From NCBI GenBank assembly GCA_002729525.1, contig PBYI01000053.1, positions 248,001 through 312,000 of the forward strand: a stretch of 64,000 nt of DNA. The letters run 5' to 3'. This DNA is from Nocardioides sp. (lineage in GTDB: Bacteria > Actinomycetota > Actinomycetes > Propionibacteriales > Nocardioidaceae). A program made the translations under genes and the position numbers. Position 1 is the first letter of the stretch; the number at the start of each line of letters is the position of its first letter. Shown piece after piece: positions 37,519-46,568 of this stretch. The notes beneath the pieces are model-generated. The model made no database searches. It saw only the letters and a program-made list of their open reading frames with translations, and was not told the origin of the DNA.

Positions 37519-39435
37519 TCAGCCCACCAGCGACGGCTGCCCGCAGGTCGGCGAGGTGACACCGAGCAGGTCCGCGCCCGCGGTGCGGATGCCGAGCAGG
37601 TCCGACACCGGGACCAGCGCCTGGTTGACGTTCGCGACGACCGAGGAGGTCGACGTCCCGATCGTGGTGGCCGTAGCACTGGCGATCACGGGTGCGAGGT
37701 TGAGGCTGCCCAGCGCGACCGTGGTGGTCTTGACGCTGCCGAGCAGCGTGGTGACCTTCAGCGTCGCCGTGCTGGCAGCGGTGTCGATGCTCACCGCCGG
37801 CGTCGGCAGCGAGACCGCACCGCCCGCGTCGGTCGGCTCGACGTCGGTGTAGTCGTGCGGCGGCGCCCAGTACCAGGACGGATCGGTCGCCGTCGAGGCC
37901 GGGGTGCTCGCAGTGATGGCTGCGGTCATCTGCAGGTCCAGGGTCAGCTCGACCTGGGCGACCGTCGGGACGATCGCGAACAACAGGTTGAGGAGGCTGT
38001 TGAGCGTGCCGATCGGGAGGATCGTCGTGGCACCGGTCGAGGTCAGCGTCCCCCGCATCCGGAAGGGCAGGCTCACCGCGGTCGTGATGAGACCGGTGTC
38101 CACCATCACGCCCAGGCCGTCCGGGTCGTCGACGGTGCCGTCTCCGCAGGTCGCCTCGACCAGGAGCCCCGACGCCTTGGCGAGGCTGGCCTCCATGTGC
38201 AGGGTGCCCGCCTTGTTGGTCGGGTCGGTCGGGATCCCGATCAGCAGGTCGCCGCGCCCGGTGGGCGAGGAGTTGTTGTAGGCGACCTTGTTGGGCAGCG
38301 TGAACGCGAGGTCGGCGAGGAACGACACCTGCGCGGTGTGGGCGGTGGCGACCCCGACCTTGCCGCAGGCCTGCTGGGGGGCCTCGATCGCGGACAGCTG
38401 GATGATGCCGTTGGCGACGTGCGGGGCCGACCAGGCGACCCCGGTGTCGAGGAAGTTGTTGCTGTTGGAGACGACGGTGGCGACCGACAGGGCGGCCGAC
38501 CCGAGCAGGTCGACGACGTTGACCTTGCCCTCGAGCACCGACCCGTCACCGGTCGAGAGGATGTCGGCGACCTCCAGCACCACGCCGGCGGTGGCGTTCT
38601 GCGCCATCTGGGCCACCTCGGCCTGGGCCTCCACCTCGCCCTGCTGGCCGAGCACGTAGGCGCTGGCGTCGAGCAGGTCCTCGACGCTGATGTAGCCGAG
38701 GTCGGCGAGCTCCTCGGCGGTGCCGGCCCCGAGCTGGGCGCCGAGCATCGCGACGTCGATGTTGGTGGTCAGCAGGCCCTCGTAGCCGATCGCGTTGAGG
38801 TTGATCCCGAGCGTGTCCTGCACGATCGCCTCGAACACCCCGGCGATCGAGGAGTCGCCGCTGCTGAGGGCGGCCGCGAACGACCCGATCCGGAAGCACG
38901 CGTACGTCGCCGACGCGGCCATCGCGTCCCGCGTCGCCTGACCCTCGCCGACCGAGAAGGCGAAGTCGACCTCGCCGGTGGCCTCGACGAGCACGGCGTC
39001 CGGCACCACGTCGTCCGAGACGCCGACCAGCGCACCGGTGCCGTCCCGCTCGGGCACCCGGCCACCGAGAGCGTCGGTCGTCATCGTCACCAGGACCGCG
39101 TCGAGCGACATCACGTCGCCGAGGGCGCCCTGGTTGCGGGCCTGGCTGGCCGCGACGACGTCGTCGAGCGGGTCGTGGTCCTCGTCGCCGGAGCGGATCT
39201 CCCCCGCCGTGCGTCCGTCGAGCAGGCGGGCCGCGTCGAGCGACACCATGTCGACGAGGGCCTGGACGTCGGCCCTCACCACGCGTTGCATCCCGAGGTC
39301 GACCGCGAGGCTGGCGGCCAGCACCAGCACGAGTGACAGCACACCGGTCATCACCGCGACGGCGCCGCGCTCGTCGCGCGTACGTCGTACCGTCCGGTGC
39401 CGCAGGCGCTGCGCCCGAGTCCTCAGCAGCGTCAT
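37519..39435 (-). CDS. Large TadG-like exported protein
   Basis: A 638-residue protein with an RDERGAVAVMTGVLSLVLVL N-terminus, the TadE/TadG-type pseudopilin signal: a positively charged leader, the GA-x-A motif and a single helix. VDLGMQRVVRADVQALVDMVSLDAARLLDG follows, as in TadG-related proteins. The remaining 550 residues are Ala/Thr/Ser/Gly-rich beta-type sequence with few charges and several Cys. They are presumably external. It is partly related to the 579-residue protein upstream. ATG at 39435 with GGGAGG. The molecular function is unknown. Confidence 0.7.
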   Translation of the reverse strand: MTLLRTRAQRLRHRTVRRTRDERGAVAVMTGVLSLVLVLAASLAVDLGMQRVVRADVQALVDMVSLDAARLLDGRTAGEIRSGDEDHDPLDDVVAASQARNQGALGDVMSLDAVLVTMTTDALGGRVPERDGTGALVGVSDDVVPDAVLVEATGEVDFAFSVGEGQATRDAMAASATYACFRIGSFAAALSSGDSSIAGVFEAIVQDTLGINLNAIGYEGLLTTNIDVAMLGAQLGAGTAEELADLGYISVEDLLDASAYVLGQQGEVEAQAEVAQMAQNATAGVVLEVADILSTGDGSVLEGKVNVVDLLGSAALSVATVVSNSNNFLDTGVAWSAPHVANGIIQLSAIEAPQQACGKVGVATAHTAQVSFLADLAFTLPNKVAYNNSSPTGRGDLLIGIPTDPTNKAGTLHMEASLAKASGLLVEATCGDGTVDDPDGLGVMVDTGLITTAVSLPFRMRGTLTSTGATTILPIGTLNSLLNLLFAIVPTVAQVELTLDLQMTAAITASTPASTATDPSWYWAPPHDYTDVEPTDAGGAVSLPTPAVSIDTAASTATLKVTTLLGSVKTTTVALGSLNLAPVIASATATTIGTSTSSVVANVNQALVPVSDLLGIRTAGADLLGVTSPTCGQPSLVG

Positions 39436-39572
39436 GCCGTGCCTCCCATCCTCTTCCAGGGGAGGATCGGCAGCCGGTCTGGTCAGCTGAGGACTTCTGT
39501 CACTTTTCTTCTCCGGGGCCCGGGGAGGACCGCCGCCGTGACGGCCGGGTGACTACGGGCGGCTGCTCGCGG

Positions 39573-41312
39573 CTACTGGGCGAGGCGGGGGAAGTCGCAC
39601 TCGCTGTGCGAGACCGCGTGCACGTCGGCGCCGGTGACGTTGATGCCGAGCGACTGCAGCAGCGGGTCGAGCAGCGAGGTCTCGACCGCGCTGAGGACCG
39701 GGGTGACGACGACGCTGACCAGCGGGTTGACCACGCCGTTGACCAGCCCGCCGAGGACGCCCGTGACCAGCGTGCCGACGAGCGTGCCCGAGAGCACCGT
39801 CAGGTGGCTGCTGGCGGAGACGGCGGGCAGCCCGAGCGAGCCGTCGCCGGCCTCGAACACCGGGGCGTTCTCGTAGTCGCCGTCGGTGACCAGGATGCTG
39901 CCGGTCTCGGTGCTGCCGGCGGCGCGCTGGCCGGCGACGACGACGTACCCGTTGGCGACGCTGACCCAGCCGGGCGGCAGCACGTTGTAGACCTCGACCT
40001 TGAGGGCGTTGGCGTTGGTGGTGCTGCCGAGGAGCACCTGGGTGTCGAGGAGCCCGCTGGAGACGGTGAAGTCGAGCTGGCGGTCGCCGACGTCGCAGGT
40101 GAGGGCGTCGAACGAGGCGTCCGCGGGGTCGAGCGAGACCGACACCGAGATGGGGGCGGAGATCCGGGCCAGGCCGAGGTTGACGTTCGCGAGCGTGCCG
40201 CTCAGCGTGAGGTCGACCTGGGAGACCTCGGCGTCGGTGGCGCCGGCCCGGCCGCAGACCACGATGGGCTTCTGCCCGATCGTGACCGAGGCCGTCAGCG
40301 CGCTGATCCCCGGCACGGACACGGTGAGGTTGGGCACCGCGATCGGGTTGGTGCCGTTGGCGAGGAAGGCCGCGCCGGCGACCAGGCTGAAGACGTCGAT
40401 CGCGGCCTCGGCCGCCGTGCTGGTTCCGGTGTCGAGGGCGAGCAGAGACCCGAGCTGCAGCGTCGCGGACCCGAGGCTGGTGCTCGCCAGACCGTTGAGG
40501 ATGGTCGCGGCAGCGGTGTCGCCCTGCGCCTGGAGGACGTCGGCGGCGGCGAGGTAGAGCGACGACAGGGTCACCGTCGTGGTGAGGAGCTCGTCGAAGC
40601 CGCCGGCGGTCAGGTCGGTGCCGAGCAGGCCGGCCGCGGTGATCGAGGTGTCGGCCAGGCCCTGGGCGTCCAGCAGGCTCAGCGACGCCCCGGTGCCCAG
40701 CGCACCCAGGAGCGGCCCGAGGATGAACGAGTCGCCCGTGTCGATGCGGGCGGCGTAGGAGCCGAGCGAGAAGCAGCCGCCCGAGTCGGCCTCGGCGACC
40801 GCCGAGCGGACAGCACCACCGGTGCCGGGCACGAACGCGAACCCGACGGCGCCGGACGTGGTCACCCGGACCGCGGTCGGGATCGCGGTGGACTGGAGCG
40901 TCGCGGCTCCGGAGGTGTTGGCGTCGCCGACGGTGTAGTCGAGTGAGCCGTACGACGTGAAGGTGCCGTCGTCGGTGGTGGGGTCACCGTCGGGGTCGGC
41001 GTCGAAGGTGCCCACCTCGACCACGACGTCCGGGGCGTCGCCCAGCACGCCGTCGGCGTTGCCGGTGACGCTGGTGACGACGGCCGACCGGAACTGGTTG
41101 TCGCCGAGCACCGTCGAGGTGGCGCGGCCGTCGAGACGCCGCACGAGGTCGAGCGCGACGATGTCGGACAGGCTCTGCACGTCGCGGCGCACCACGCGCT
41201 GCATGCCGAGGTCGACGGCGAAGGCCGCGACGACCACGAGCAGGGTCATCACCACCGCGACGAACGGCACCACCGCACCGTCCTCGGTGCGCAGCGGCCG
41301 CGGGCGCCGCAT
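39573..41312 (-). CDS. Large TadG-like exported protein, paralogue of 37519-39435
   Basis: A 579-residue protein with RTEDGAVVPFVAVVMTLLVVV at the N-terminus and AFAVDLGMQRVVRRDVQSLSDIVALDLVRRLDG after the helix, nearly matching the next gene's protein. The long external part has repeated Leu/Ala/Thr/Gly segments (LLGALGTGASLSLLDAQGLAD) and paired Cys (VVCGRAG, ALTCDVGD). The start is ATG 41312, overlapping the tadE stop by one base; GTG at 41318 is possible. Probably a surface or pilus-associated component. Confidence 0.7.
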   Translation of the reverse strand: MRRPRPLRTEDGAVVPFVAVVMTLLVVVAAFAVDLGMQRVVRRDVQSLSDIVALDLVRRLDGRATSTVLGDNQFRSAVVTSVTGNADGVLGDAPDVVVEVGTFDADPDGDPTTDDGTFTSYGSLDYTVGDANTSGAATLQSTAIPTAVRVTTSGAVGFAFVPGTGGAVRSAVAEADSGGCFSLGSYAARIDTGDSFILGPLLGALGTGASLSLLDAQGLADTSITAAGLLGTDLTAGGFDELLTTTVTLSSLYLAAADVLQAQGDTAAATILNGLASTSLGSATLQLGSLLALDTGTSTAAEAAIDVFSLVAGAAFLANGTNPIAVPNLTVSVPGISALTASVTIGQKPIVVCGRAGATDAEVSQVDLTLSGTLANVNLGLARISAPISVSVSLDPADASFDALTCDVGDRQLDFTVSSGLLDTQVLLGSTTNANALKVEVYNVLPPGWVSVANGYVVVAGQRAAGSTETGSILVTDGDYENAPVFEAGDGSLGLPAVSASSHLTVLSGTLVGTLVTGVLGGLVNGVVNPLVSVVVTPVLSAVETSLLDPLLQSLGINVTGADVHAVSHSECDFPRLAQ

Positions 41313-41746
41313 CAGCACGAGACCTCGGCCTTCGCCTGGTAGCGCAGCGTGTTCGGCATGACGAACCCGAGGCCCGGCAGGTCGGGCGTGAGCGGGCGGG
41401 CGTCGTAGTCGTAGACGATCTCGACGGTGGCGTACGCCGCGGAGGAGCCGCACGGGTCGACGGTGATGTTGCAGGTGACGGCGGCGTCGGCGCACTCGAC
41501 GCCCTGGTAGCCCGAGAGCGCTTCGTCGACGGCCGCCTCGGCGAGCGCGGCGAAGTCGGCGCCCTGCGGCGCGACCGCGGCGGCCCGGACGCCCTCGGCG
41601 GCACCCTGGCTGATCGCCTGGCGGAAGCTCAGCATGTAGCCGTAGCTGATGATGCCGAAGACGAGCATCAGCAGCAGCGGTGCGACGAGCGCGAACTCGA
41701 CGGCCGCGGCTCCGCGGTCGCCTCGTCGTGCACGCAGTCGGGTCAT
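41312..41746 (-). CDS. TadE-like pseudopilin
   Basis: A 144-residue protein with the TadE signature: RGDRGAAAVEFALVAPLLLMLVFGIISYGYML, including the conserved Glu five residues into the hydrophobic segment. The short soluble domain carries three Cys plus a terminal Cys (CADAAVTC, DPCGSS, KAEVSC). Such minor pseudopilins work with Tad/Flp secretion systems, but no TadA ATPase, TadB/C or Flp pilin gene is present in the window. ATG 41746 has GAGG eight bases before it. Confidence 0.85.
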   Translation of the reverse strand: MTRLRARRGDRGAAAVEFALVAPLLLMLVFGIISYGYMLSFRQAISQGAAEGVRAAAVAPQGADFAALAEAAVDEALSGYQGVECADAAVTCNITVDPCGSSAAYATVEIVYDYDARPLTPDLPGLGFVMPNTLRYQAKAEVSC

Positions 41747-41799
41747 CTCGACACCTCGTCGTCGCCCCATGAAGACAAGATCAGATCTCGATCAGCGTA

Positions 41800-41834
41800 G
41801 GGCCAGGAGTGAGCCACGTCGCCCTTCCTGGCCC
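41800..41834. repeat. Inverted repeat upstream of the TadE-like gene
   Basis: Arms gggccagga (41800-41808) and tcctggccc (41826-41834) pair perfectly around a 17-base loop, 54 bases upstream of the TadE-like start. A nearby direct repeat atgactagg occurs twice from 41838. It could be an operator, or a terminator for the DUF2469-end transcript. Confidence 0.5.
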
Positions 41835-41910
41835 GGAATGACTAGGGATGACTAGGACATTCGACCCGAACGACGGGACACGAGGGGTGCTCGAGCGGCG
41901 CGCGGACCGC

Positions 41911-42219
41911 TCAGGGCTTCGGGGGCTCCATGTCGGACTCCGCGAGTTCCTCGACGTTGACGTCCTTGAAGGTCAGCACCTTGACGCTCTTGGCGAAGCG
42001 CGCCGGGCGGTACATGTCCCACACCCAGGCGTCGGCCATCGACACCTCGAAGAACACGTCGTCGGCCTCGGTGCGGGCCTTCACGTCGACCTGGTTGCAC
42101 AGGTAGAAGCGCCGGTCGGTCTCCACGACGTACTTGAAAATGCCGACGACGTCGCGGTACTCGCGGTAGAGCGTGAGCTCCTGCTCCGCCTCGTAGCGCT
42201 CGAGGTCCTCGGTGCTCAC
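41911..42219 (-). CDS. DUF2469 family protein
   Basis: A 102-residue acidic protein found almost only in actinobacteria between rnhB and yraN. The sequence matches the family throughout (ELTLYREYRDVVGIFKYVVE, RRFYLCNQVDVK, WVWDMYRPARF). No function is established. The GTG at 42219 overlaps the rnhB stop by four bases, so the two are translationally coupled. Confidence 0.93.
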   Translation of the reverse strand: MSTEDLERYEAEQELTLYREYRDVVGIFKYVVETDRRFYLCNQVDVKARTEADDVFFEVSMADAWVWDMYRPARFAKSVKVLTFKDVNVEELAESDMEPPKP

Positions 42220-42929
42220 TCGTGCTCACCCTCTCCCTGACCGTGTCCGGTGACGCCTGCGTGCACGGACGCCGACTCTAGCCCGGCCGCCCGACGGACG
42301 TTGACGAAGCACATCCGGTGCACCGGTGAGGGACCGTGCTCGGTCAGCCGGGCGGTGTGCACGTCGGTGATGTAGCCCTTGTGCGTCTTGAAGTCGTACG
42401 CCGGGTGCTCGCGGTCGAGCGCGGTCATGATGCGGTCGCGGGTGACCTTGGCGAGCACCGAGGCGGCCGCGACGCAGGCGGCGACACGGTCGCCCTTCCA
42501 CACTGCCAGGCCCGGCACGCCGAGCCCGTCGACGGGGAAGCCGTCGGACAGGACGTACTGCGGCCGGGTGTCGAGCGCGGCGACGGCGCGACGCAGCGCC
42601 TCGACGTTGGCGACGTGCATGCCGAGCCGGTCGCACTCGTCGTGCGGCACCACCACGACCGACCAGGCGAGCGCGCGGCGTACGACCTGGTCGTAGCAGC
42701 GCTCGCGGGCCTTCTCGGTGAGCAGCTTGGAGTCGGCGAGGCCCGGCACGATCCCTGCGCGACCGGCGGGCAGGATGCAGGCGCCCGCCACGAGCGGGCC
42801 GGCGCAGGCGCCGCGACCGGCCTCGTCGACGCCGGCCACCAGCTCCACGCCGTGGCGGCGCAGGGCGCGCTCGTAGCCGTACATCCCGGCGTCGCGCCGC
42901 ACCGTGGCGCCGCGGGGCAGGTCGCTCAC
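42216..42929 (-). CDS. rnhB: Ribonuclease HII
   Basis: A 237-residue enzyme that nicks RNA in RNA/DNA hybrids and single ribonucleotides in DNA. The catalytic GVDEAGRGACAGPLVAGA (Asp-Glu) and VLSDGFPV, AASVLAKVTRDRIM, YDFKTHKGY motifs are intact. GTG at 42929 with GGAG seven bases upstream. The C-terminal extension beyond the core is about 20 residues. It lies 14 bases downstream of lepB. Confidence 0.95.
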   Translation of the reverse strand: MSDLPRGATVRRDAGMYGYERALRRHGVELVAGVDEAGRGACAGPLVAGACILPAGRAGIVPGLADSKLLTEKARERCYDQVVRRALAWSVVVVPHDECDRLGMHVANVEALRRAVAALDTRPQYVLSDGFPVDGLGVPGLAVWKGDRVAACVAAASVLAKVTRDRIMTALDREHPAYDFKTHKGYITDVHTARLTEHGPSPVHRMCFVNVRRAAGLESASVHAGVTGHGQGEGEHE

Positions 42930-42943
42930 GTCAAGCTCCGGGG

Positions 42944-43765
42944 TCAGTCGCCCGCGGGCACGTCGTCGAACGCGCTCGGGTCGTTGAGCACGCTCCAGTG
43001 CGCGCGCGGCCACACGACGGCCCAGACCTTGCCGACGACCTCGTCGACCTGCACGTAGGGGTCGCGGGTGCAGTCGGTCTCGGTGTCCATGCACAGCCGC
43101 TCGGAGGAGTCGGCCGACGCGCTGCGGTTGTCTCCCATGACGAAGAGCGCGCCGTCGGGCACGGGGCCGGCGGTCCAGTCGCAGGTCGGCTTCATCGGGC
43201 CGTCGCACTGGACGTTCTCGGGCCGCTCGGCGAGGAACTCCGACTCGTCGAGCGCCACGCCGTTGACCTCGATGCGCCCGGCGTCGTCGCAGCAGTGGAC
43301 CGTGTCGCCGGCGACCCCGACGACGCGCTTCACCAGGTGCCCGCCGGTGGGGTAGAGCCCGATCTTGGACATGACGCCGCGGAGTCCGTCGACGTCTGTG
43401 TCCTCGTTGACGCCGAGCCACCCGCCCGGGTCCTCGAAGACGACGACGTCACCGCGCTCCGGCTCGCCGAACCAGTACGACGGCTTCTGCACCAGGATCC
43501 GGTCGTCCTCCTGGAGCCCGGGCTCCATCGAGGCCGACGGGATGTAGAACGCCTGGACCAGGAACGTCTTGATGAGGATCGCCAGCACCAGTGCGAGACC
43601 CACGAGCAGCAGCGACTCCTGCCAGACTTTCAGGTGGCGCCGCGGGGCTCCCCCGTCGGCGTCGTCGGCGGTGGCCGCGCCGGCCGTACCCGTGCCGACG
43701 GCGTCGCCCTCCGGCTGAGCCTCCGCGTCGTCGCGCTGACTCACGTCGTCGTCCCGGTCCGTCAC
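42944..43765 (-). CDS. lepB: Type I signal peptidase
   Basis: A 273-residue membrane protease that removes signal peptides. The N-terminus (about 45 residues) is acidic and cytoplasmic. One helix (LLLVGLALVLAILIKTFLV) precedes the catalytic IPSASMEPGL (nucleophile Ser79 from the GTG start at 43765). The general-base Lys is in VKRVVGVAGD, and VMGDNRSASADSSE is the conserved box E. A short Cys-containing insert (HCCDDAGR, QCDGPMKPTCDW, LCMDTETDC) could form external disulfides. Family and context are certain; the exact start is less so. Confidence 0.92.
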   Translation of the reverse strand: MTDRDDDVSQRDDAEAQPEGDAVGTGTAGAATADDADGGAPRRHLKVWQESLLLVGLALVLAILIKTFLVQAFYIPSASMEPGLQEDDRILVQKPSYWFGEPERGDVVVFEDPGGWLGVNEDTDVDGLRGVMSKIGLYPTGGHLVKRVVGVAGDTVHCCDDAGRIEVNGVALDESEFLAERPENVQCDGPMKPTCDWTAGPVPDGALFVMGDNRSASADSSERLCMDTETDCTRDPYVQVDEVVGKVWAVVWPRAHWSVLNDPSAFDDVPAGD

Positions 43766-43830
43766 GGCCGTCAGTGTAGGTAGCCGGGGCGGCCCGTTCG
43801 AATCGGCCGCGAGGACCGCCGTACGACGCA

Positions 43831-43864
43831 GCACGGGCCGGCCCCAGGAGGGGCCGGCCCGTGC
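43831..43864 (-). terminator. Perfect 15-bp hairpin between rplS and lepB
   Basis: The arm gcacgggccggcccc (43831-43845) is followed by a four-base loop and its exact complement to 43864. It lies 34 bases past the rplS stop and 66 bases before the lepB start. Expected to end or attenuate the ribosomal-protein transcript. Confidence 0.75.
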
Positions 43865-43898
43865 CGGTGGTGCTGCTGCGCCGAGCGGCGCGGGGCGC

Positions 43899-44249
43899 TC
43901 AGGCCTCGCGGCGCTCCTTGATCTTGGCGGCCTTGCCGCGCAGGTTGCGCAGGTAGTAGAGCTTCGCCCGGCGGACGTCACCGCGGGTCTCGACCTCGAT
44001 GGTCTCGAAGATCGGGGAGTGCAGCGGGAAGGTGCGCTCGACGCCGACGCCGAAGGAGACCTTGCGGACGGTGAAGGTGCGGCCGACGCCGGAGCCCTGG
44101 AGGCGGATGACGACGCCCTGGAAGACCTGGACGCGAGAGCGGGTGCCCTCGACGACCTTCACGTGGACCTTGATGGTGTCGCCCGCGCGGAAGGCGGGGA
44201 TGTCGGTGCGCTTGCTCGCGGCACCGAGCTCGTCGATGACGTTGGTCAT
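43899..44249 (-). CDS. rplS: 50S ribosomal protein L19
   Basis: A 116-residue 50S subunit protein at the 30S-50S interface. Full-length family sequence: [40 protein letters not shown], and [22 protein letters not shown] at 44249 is preceded by GAGGAG. It follows trmD after 221 bases, a gap large enough for its own promoter, and precedes a strong terminator. Confidence 0.97.
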   Translation of the reverse strand: MTNVIDELGAASKRTDIPAFRAGDTIKVHVKVVEGTRSRVQVFQGVVIRLQGSGVGRTFTVRKVSFGVGVERTFPLHSPIFETIEVETRGDVRRAKLYYLRNLRGKAAKIKERREA

Positions 44250-44470
44250 GGTGTCTCCTCGCGAGTGCCACAGGTCAGCCGCGGAATCGGATGTGCTGCA
44301 CGGGGCAGCGGTGTGTTCAGGTGTCGGGTCCCGCCTGCTGGCCGGGTGGCGCGGGCTCCCCCTGTGGCAGGGGCCCGGCGCGGCTCCCCCGTGCGTTCCT
44401 CGGGGCGGGCCTCGGCCGGCTGGACCAGCGCACCAGTCTGCCACAGGGCTCGGGAGGCGCTGAAATCCGC

Positions 44471-45646
44471 TCAGCGACGGCGCTTGGCGAGCACGACCGG
44501 TCCCGACGGGCCGTCGTCGCGGACCTCGGTGATCCGGTAGCCGGCACGCTTGTAGCGACGCAGGTTGGCCTCGCTGTGCTTGCCGGTGACCAGACGGAAC
44601 CCGCGTACGTCGTCGGGCGCGACCTGCTCGGCGTGGTCGAGCAGCACCCGGCCGAGCCCGCGACCGCGCAGGTCGGGAGCGACCATCAGACGCCCGATCT
44701 CCCAGACCTGCGTGTCGTCGCGGTCACGGCGGCCGCGGACCGACCCGACCAGACGGCCCGCGAGGCGCACGACGTAGGTGTGCCAGGTCTCGACCGACTC
44801 CGTGGTGGACGCGAGGGTCTCGTGCAGCGTCGGGATCGACAGGTCGTCGTTGAGCAGCGCCTCGCCGACCCAGCAGCCGAGGGTGAGGACGTGCAGCTCG
44901 GGTGCGTCGGCGCGGGTGGCCCGGACGATCTCCCACTCCCCCGCGATGCCCGCCAGCGTCGAGGCGTGCAGCAGGTCGGGCCGACGCTCCGCCGTGCGGC
45001 GCAGCGCCTCGCCGCGACGCCACGCGGCGATCCGGGCGTGGTCGCCGGACAGCAGCACGTCGGGCACCGGACGGCCGCGCCACACGGCGGGCTTGGTGTA
45101 GACGGGGTACTCCAGCAGCCGGTCGGTGCCGGCGTGCGACTCCTCGACCAACGACTCGGCGTTGCCCATGAATCCCGGGATGAGCCGTACGACGGCCTCG
45201 GTCACCGCCAGCGCGGCCACCTCGCCGCCGTTGAGCACGTAGTCGCCCAGGGACACCTCGCGCACCTCGGCGCGGGTCGACACCTCCTCCACGACACGCT
45301 GGTCGATGCCCTCGTAGCGTCCGCAGGCGAACACCAGGTGCGGGGAGGCGGCGAGCTCGGCGGCGACCCGCTGGGTGAAGGGCTCGCCGGAGGGCGTCGG
45401 CACGACCAGCGTGGCACCCTCGGTGAGCACGTCGTCGAGCGCTGCGCCCCAGGGCTCGGGCTTCATCACCATGCCGGCGCCGCCGCCGTACGGGGTGTCG
45501 TCGACGGTGCGGTGCTTGTCGTCGGTCCACCTGCGCAGGTCGTGCACGCCGACGTCGATGAGCCCCTTCTCGCGGGCCTTGCCGGCGAGGCTCAGGGTGA
45601 GCGGTGCGAACCACTCGGGGAAGATCGAGACGAAGTCGAGGCGCAC
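44471..45646 (-). CDS. trmD: tRNA (guanine37-N1)-methyltransferase TrmD fused to a GNAT domain
   Basis: A 391-residue fusion. Residues 1-235 are Trm[62 protein letters not shown] (trefoil-knot SAM site) and the tRNA-recognition domain. Residues 240-391 form a GNAT acetyltransferase: [42 protein letters not shown] (acetyl-CoA motif RGRGLG), and [10 protein letters not shown]. No stop or frame break separates the two. TrmD makes m1G37, which prevents frameshifting. The acetyltransferase substrate is unknown. Confidence 0.95.
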   Translation of the reverse strand: MRLDFVSIFPEWFAPLTLSLAGKAREKGLIDVGVHDLRRWTDDKHRTVDDTPYGGGAGMVMKPEPWGAALDDVLTEGATLVVPTPSGEPFTQRVAAELAASPHLVFACGRYEGIDQRVVEEVSTRAEVREVSLGDYVLNGGEVAALAVTEAVVRLIPGFMGNAESLVEESHAGTDRLLEYPVYTKPAVWRGRPVPDVLLSGDHARIAAWRRGEALRRTAERRPDLLHASTLAGIAGEWEIVRATRADAPELHVLTLGCWVGEALLNDDLSIPTLHETLASTTESVETWHTYVVRLAGRLVGSVRGRRDRDDTQVWEIGRLMVAPDLRGRGLGRVLLDHAEQVAPDDVRGFRLVTGKHSEANLRRYKRAGYRITEVRDDGPSGPVVLAKRRR

Positions 45647-45649
45647 GGC

Positions 45650-46216
45650 TCAGTCCTCGTCGTCGGCGCGGGCGTCGTCCGGGAACAGCTGGACGAGCCC
45701 GGGCCGGTCGGCCACCACGACCCGTCCTGCGGCGAGGTCGACCTCGGGCACCAGGGCGCTGACGAACGGCACGAGGGCGTCGCGGCCGTCGGGCGTGCGC
45801 ACCTCCAGGAGGTCCTGGGCACCGTGCACGACGCGGCGCAGCTCGCCGATCCGGGTGCCGTCCAGGTCGACCACGGCCAGCCCGACGAGCTGGTGGTCGT
45901 AGAACTCCTCCGGGTCGTCCGGTGTCTCGGTCGGGTCGACCTCGGCGTGCAGCAGCACCCCGCGCGCGGCCTCGGCGGCGTTGCGGTCGTCGACCTCCGC
46001 GAAGCGCACCAGCAGCACCTGCTGGTGCATCCGGGTCGAGGCGACGGTCAACGACGCGCGGGTGAAGGTCGAGCCGCGGGGCGCCTCGGCGCGCAGCACG
46101 GTCCCGTCGGCGAAGCGACGTCCGGGCTCGTCGGTGCGCAGCTCGACGGTGAGCTCGCCACGGATGCCGTGCGGCTTGCCGATGCGTCCGACGACGACGT
46201 CGATCAGGTCGGCCAC
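45650..46216 (-). CDS. rimM: Ribosome maturation factor RimM
   Basis: A 188-residue 30S assembly factor that binds S19. VVVGRIGKPHGIRGELTVEL opens the N-terminal barrel, and YDHQLVGLAVVDLDGTRIGEL with LLEVRTPDGRDALVPFVSAL is the PRC-barrel domain. GTG at 46216 with AGGAG six bases before it. It ends three bases before trmD and is separated from khpA by a hairpin. Confidence 0.95.
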   Translation of the reverse strand: MADLIDVVVGRIGKPHGIRGELTVELRTDEPGRRFADGTVLRAEAPRGSTFTRASLTVASTRMHQQVLLVRFAEVDDRNAAEAARGVLLHAEVDPTETPDDPEEFYDHQLVGLAVVDLDGTRIGELRRVVHGAQDLLEVRTPDGRDALVPFVSALVPEVDLAAGRVVVADRPGLVQLFPDDARADDED

Positions 46217-46272
46217 GCGGGTCTCCTGGGCGGTGGGGCCGCGGTGCGGCCGGGTGGGCGGGGGTGGAAGCA

Positions 46273-46308
46273 CGCCGACCCGCCACCCCGGAGGGCGGCG
46301 GGTCGGCG
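46273..46308 (-). terminator. Hairpin between khpA and rimM
   Basis: The arm cgccgacccgcc (46273-46284) pairs with ggcgggtcggcg (46297-46308) around a loop of about twelve bases. It lies between khpA (stop at 46329) and rimM (start at 46216). It probably reduces read-through from the abundant rpsP message to rimM-trmD. Confidence 0.6.
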
Positions 46309-46328
46309 GGACGTGCCGGTGGGACCGG

Positions 46329-46568
46329 TCAGCGACGGTCGGTGTCGACGAAGTCGATCCGCGCGCCACCACGGCCCGCGAGGGCACCGATGACGGTGCG
46401 GAACGCCGACGCGGTGCGTCCGCCGCGCCCGATGACCTTCCCGAGGTCGTCGGGGTTGACCCGGACCTCGAGGAGGGAGCCACGGCGCAGCCGCTTGTCG
46501 CGGACGACGACGTCCTCGGGGTGGTCGACGACCCCACGCACCAGGTGCTCGAGCGCGTCGGCCAGCAT
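46329..46568 (-). CDS. khpA: KH-domain RNA-binding protein KhpA
   Basis: A 79-residue protein consisting of a single KH domain, with the RNA-binding GxxG loop in GKVIGRGGRTASAFRTV. In Firmicutes KhpA pairs with KhpB (EloR/Jag) to control cell elongation and RNA metabolism. It starts inside the rpsP stop (one-base overlap) in the conserved rpsP-khpA-rimM-trmD order. Confidence 0.94.
   Translation of the reverse strand: MLADALEHLVRGVVDHPEDVVVRDKRLRRGSLLEVRVNPDDLGKVIGRGGRTASAFRTVIGALAGRGGARIDFVDTDRR

Noticed and set aside
44250..44470. tRNA or small RNA gene in the gap upstream of rplS
   Set aside because: No cloverleaf or terminator-bounded structure could be drawn; the gap fits a promoter and leader.
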